From NCBI GenBank assembly GCA_030651895.1, contig JAUSBR010000017.1:19869-83868 (forward strand): a DNA stretch of 64,000 bases. The letters are read 5' to 3'. The notes under the pieces are model-generated. The model saw only the letters and a list, made by a program, of their open reading frames with translations. It was not told the origin of the DNA and searched no databases. Origin of the DNA: Sideroxyarcus sp. GTDB lineage: Bacteria > Pseudomonadota > Gammaproteobacteria > Burkholderiales > Gallionellaceae. The stretch's first letter is position 1, and every line of letters starts with the position of its first letter. Of this stretch, positions 63,852 to 64,000 are shown in pieces. The position numbers and the translations under genes are program-made.

Positions 63852-64000
63852 GGTTTTGACTTTCCTTCCCCTGTGCGCCGCCGAGTAGCGCAGGCTGGTC
63901 AGGGGTAGTCCGACGAATATGTTTGAGCACGTGACCGCGTAGCGGGTCGTGCGAGTTTATGAGGAGGCCTGACCAGTCGAGCAACGCAGGGAACCCCGAA
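63852..64000. repeat. Right copy of ~150-bp inverted repeat (truncated by window end)
   Basis: GGTTTTGACTTTCCTTCCCCTGTGCGCCGCCGAGTAGCGCAGG...GCAACGCAGGGAACCCCGAA. Confidence 0.92.

Overview
This 64 kb window looks like a chromosomal segment of a beta-proteobacterium (Gallionellaceae/Nitrosomonadales-like by gene content; inference only). About 1-24 kb is a surface-polysaccharide region. It holds GT2/GT4 glycosyltransferases, adjacent GT10 and GT11 fucosyltransferases, a long ORF fusing a polytopic membrane domain to a MurJ-like flippase, and a PglC/D/E/F-like bacillosamine set split by a VapBC-type toxin-antitoxin module. It also holds an O-antigen ligase and a GtrA/GtrB/GT39 + WecE/WecD-like decoration module. 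About 24-63 kb is mostly housekeeping: apaH, infA, csp, a PfkB kinase, Usp, an antiporter, a P-type ATPase, tpx, the gcvTHP operon with a tandem glycine riboswitch, accBC, aroQ, dsbD, cutA, holA, lptE, leuS, prkB, uvrD, thrB and polA. The most interesting non-coding signal is a candidate ~100-nt sRNA at ~25528-25630. It has a sigma70-like promoter, three hairpins (two with CU-rich loops, one carrying the anti-Shine-Dalgarno-like UUUCUCCUCCCU) and an intrinsic terminator. The window ends with an orphan membrane-protein ORF bracketed by near-identical ~150 bp inverted repeats. Other structure includes a 7x8 bp G-rich tandem array, REP-like CCTGAGCCTGTCGAAGG elements, and a perfect 14-bp inverted repeat in front of the TA operon. 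All calls come from reading the sequence and translations; no database search was run.
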